Assembly (NCBI GenBank): GCA_017473705.1
Contig: JAFUJQ010000004.1
Coordinates: forward strand, 1 to 49,278
Origin: Bacteroidales bacterium
Lineage (GTDB): Bacteria > Bacteroidota > Bacteroidia > Bacteroidales > UBA932
Reading direction: 5' to 3'
DNA: 49,278 nt
The notes under the pieces were generated by a model, which did not search any database, was not told the origin of the DNA, and worked only from the letters and a program-made list of their open reading frames with translations. The translations under genes and the position numbers were made by a program. This document shows positions 48,345 to 49,278 of the stretch, one piece after another. The first letter of the stretch is position 1. Every line of letters begins with the position of its first letter.

Positions 48345-49278
48345 ATGTTGAACAAGCAGGACGAAAAAAGCAAACACAACGATTTCCTGAGTGAATATCA
48401 GGAACAACTGCAGATGATCGAGGAAAAGCTCCGCGATATTGAAGATAGCGCGGCGATCATTCACAGTCTTCTGGAGGCGATGCTCATCTTCTATGGAGCT
48501 GACCGTGCATATGTTATAGAGGCCGACTGGGATTTGATGGTCGGCGTCAATACATATGAAATCTGTGCCGATGGAGTAACCTCCCATTTTGATGCGCTGC
48601 AGTACTTGCCGGGTGAAATCTTCCCCAGATGGGCCAAGCAATTAATGAATAACCAGCCGGTAATCATTACTGACACGGAATTGATTAAAGAAGAATCTCC
48701 TGACGAATACGCTCTTCTGAAGCTGCAAGATATTCGCTCCTGCCTCGCAACCCCGTTTTCTAAAAAATTCAACAAAGGATTCATTGGCGTAGATAATCCT
48801 ACAAGATTTGAAGATAATCCTAGTTATCTCCTCATTCTGACCTACGCAGTTGTTGCAGAGTTGAATGAGATAAAGCTGGAAAAACGCGTAAATGACGCAG
48901 TTGCCCACTTTACGCAATCCTCGGGTTCGGAACTATATATCAATTGTTTTGGCGGACTCGAAATAAAGAGCGCCAATGGTATTATTCTGGATGATTCGAT
49001 TTCCTCTGACCAGTGCTATCAGTTGCTGGCTTACCTGATTATGAATCGTAAACGAGTCAAACCTGTACGAGAATTAGCAGACATCTTATGGCCCAATGCA
49101 GCAATAGAGGATCCATACCACGATGTTAAGAATGTAGTTTATCGCCTAAAACGGTTTCTAAGTGCAGCTGATTTGGACGATCTTGTTATCGGATCAAATG
49201 GCACGTATATTTTGAATCCAAAGTATGTGATCCGAACCGACTTCGATAGATTCGAGGAAGCATATGAAAGATTCTTCT
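48345..49278 (+). CDS. GAF-like sensor with winged-helix DNA-binding domain (runs off the right edge)
   Basis: At least 311 codons are visible from ATG 48345 (AAAGGAG upstream) without a stop. Residues 8-40 are a coiled coil (SEYQEQLQMIEEKLRDIEDS). Residues 35-190 look like a GAF domain (AMLIFYGADRAYVIEADWDL; later RSCLATPFSKKFNKGFIGVD). From about 215 comes an OmpR/SARP-type winged helix: LLAYLIMNRKRVKPVRELAD, ILWPN, then VKNVVYRLKRFL. The layout matches GAF-linked transcription factors of Clostridia that respond to small molecules. The C-terminus, probably a BTAD-type helical region, is outside the window. Confidence 0.75.
   Translation, partial: MLNKQDEKSKHNDFLSEYQEQLQMIEEKLRDIEDSAAIIHSLLEAMLIFYGADRAYVIEADWDLMVGVNTYEICADGVTSHFDALQYLPGEIFPRWAKQLMNNQPVIITDTELIKEESPDEYALLKLQDIRSCLATPFSKKFNKGFIGVDNPTRFEDNPSYLLILTYAVVAELNEIKLEKRVNDAVAHFTQSSGSELYINCFGGLEIKSANGIILDDSISSDQCYQLLAYLIMNRKRVKPVRELADILWPNAAIEDPYHDVKNVVYRLKRFLSAADLDDLVIGSNGTYILNPKYVIRTDFDRFEEAYERFF

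Noticed and set aside
1-49278. CRISPR arrays, tRNA and rRNA genes
   Set aside because: No spaced direct repeats of CRISPR type, cloverleaf-like sequence or rRNA motifs were noticed when reading the window.

Overview
The window looks like DNA from a gut-type Firmicute of class Clostridia. The ribosome-binding sites are strong AAAGGAG types, composition is close to balanced, and the gene families are typical Clostridia: sigma/DUF4179-like pairs, a MerR-RDD fusion, YolD next to a UvrX/UmuC polymerase, and starch-binding modules. Much of it reads as a mobile element (integrative-conjugative or plasmid-like). It carries a tyrosine recombinase at the left edge, ParM/ParR partitioning with centromere-like repeats, a CHC2/Toprim primase, SSB, a YqaJ-type exonuclease, a candidate annealing protein, a RecD2 helicase, YopX and many zinc-ribbon accessory proteins. 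No relaxase or secretion genes are visible, so the transfer class is not settled.

Layout. 1-2.1 kb (reverse strand): a partial gene, an integrase and a DUF4241 protein. 2.2-6.3 kb: an SOS-type polymerase/YolD operon under a LexA-box promoter, then a membrane-tethered MerR regulator, a relic of a second yolD 3' end and an unknown gene. 6.3-8.0 kb: a sigma factor with its membrane anti-sigma-like partner. 8.2-15.3 kb: a maltodextrin/starch operon with a membrane-anchored protein bearing three starch-binding repeats, a lipoprotein binding protein, two permeases, a cytoplasmic GH13 enzyme and a LacI regulator. No transporter ATPase is present. 15.3-24.2 kb: an unknown gene, two more sigma/anti-sigma-like pairs, a LemA protein, a gene broken by an amber codon, a lipoprotein, and a reverse-strand XRE regulator with a small membrane partner.

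24.4-36.3 kb: accessory genes, SSB, a MoxR-type AAA ATPase with a VWA/HExxH partner (CobS/CobT-like), and a run of small hypothetical and zinc-ribbon genes, one of them frameshifted. 36.3-46.1 kb: a recombination/replication operon. Its yqaJ-like gene is split by a 1453-nt group II intron. The intron has lost its reverse transcriptase and carries an antisense XRE regulator cassette. 46.1-49.3 kb: parC-like repeats, ParM/ParR, a primase relic, an XRE regulator and the start of a GAF/winged-helix regulator.

The most notable signal is regulatory RNA. Two homologous leaders, one before ssb (about 26155-26247) and one before the recombination operon (about 36468-36560), share an identical TTGACG-17-TATAAT promoter layout. 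Each has a hairpin that is preserved by compensatory base changes and ends in an intrinsic terminator. This suggests that SSB and the recombination operon are switched together by one RNA class. A second leader (32383-32491) has mutually exclusive pairings. The split yqaJ gene needs intron splicing to make a 345-residue protein, which adds an RNA step to the same module.
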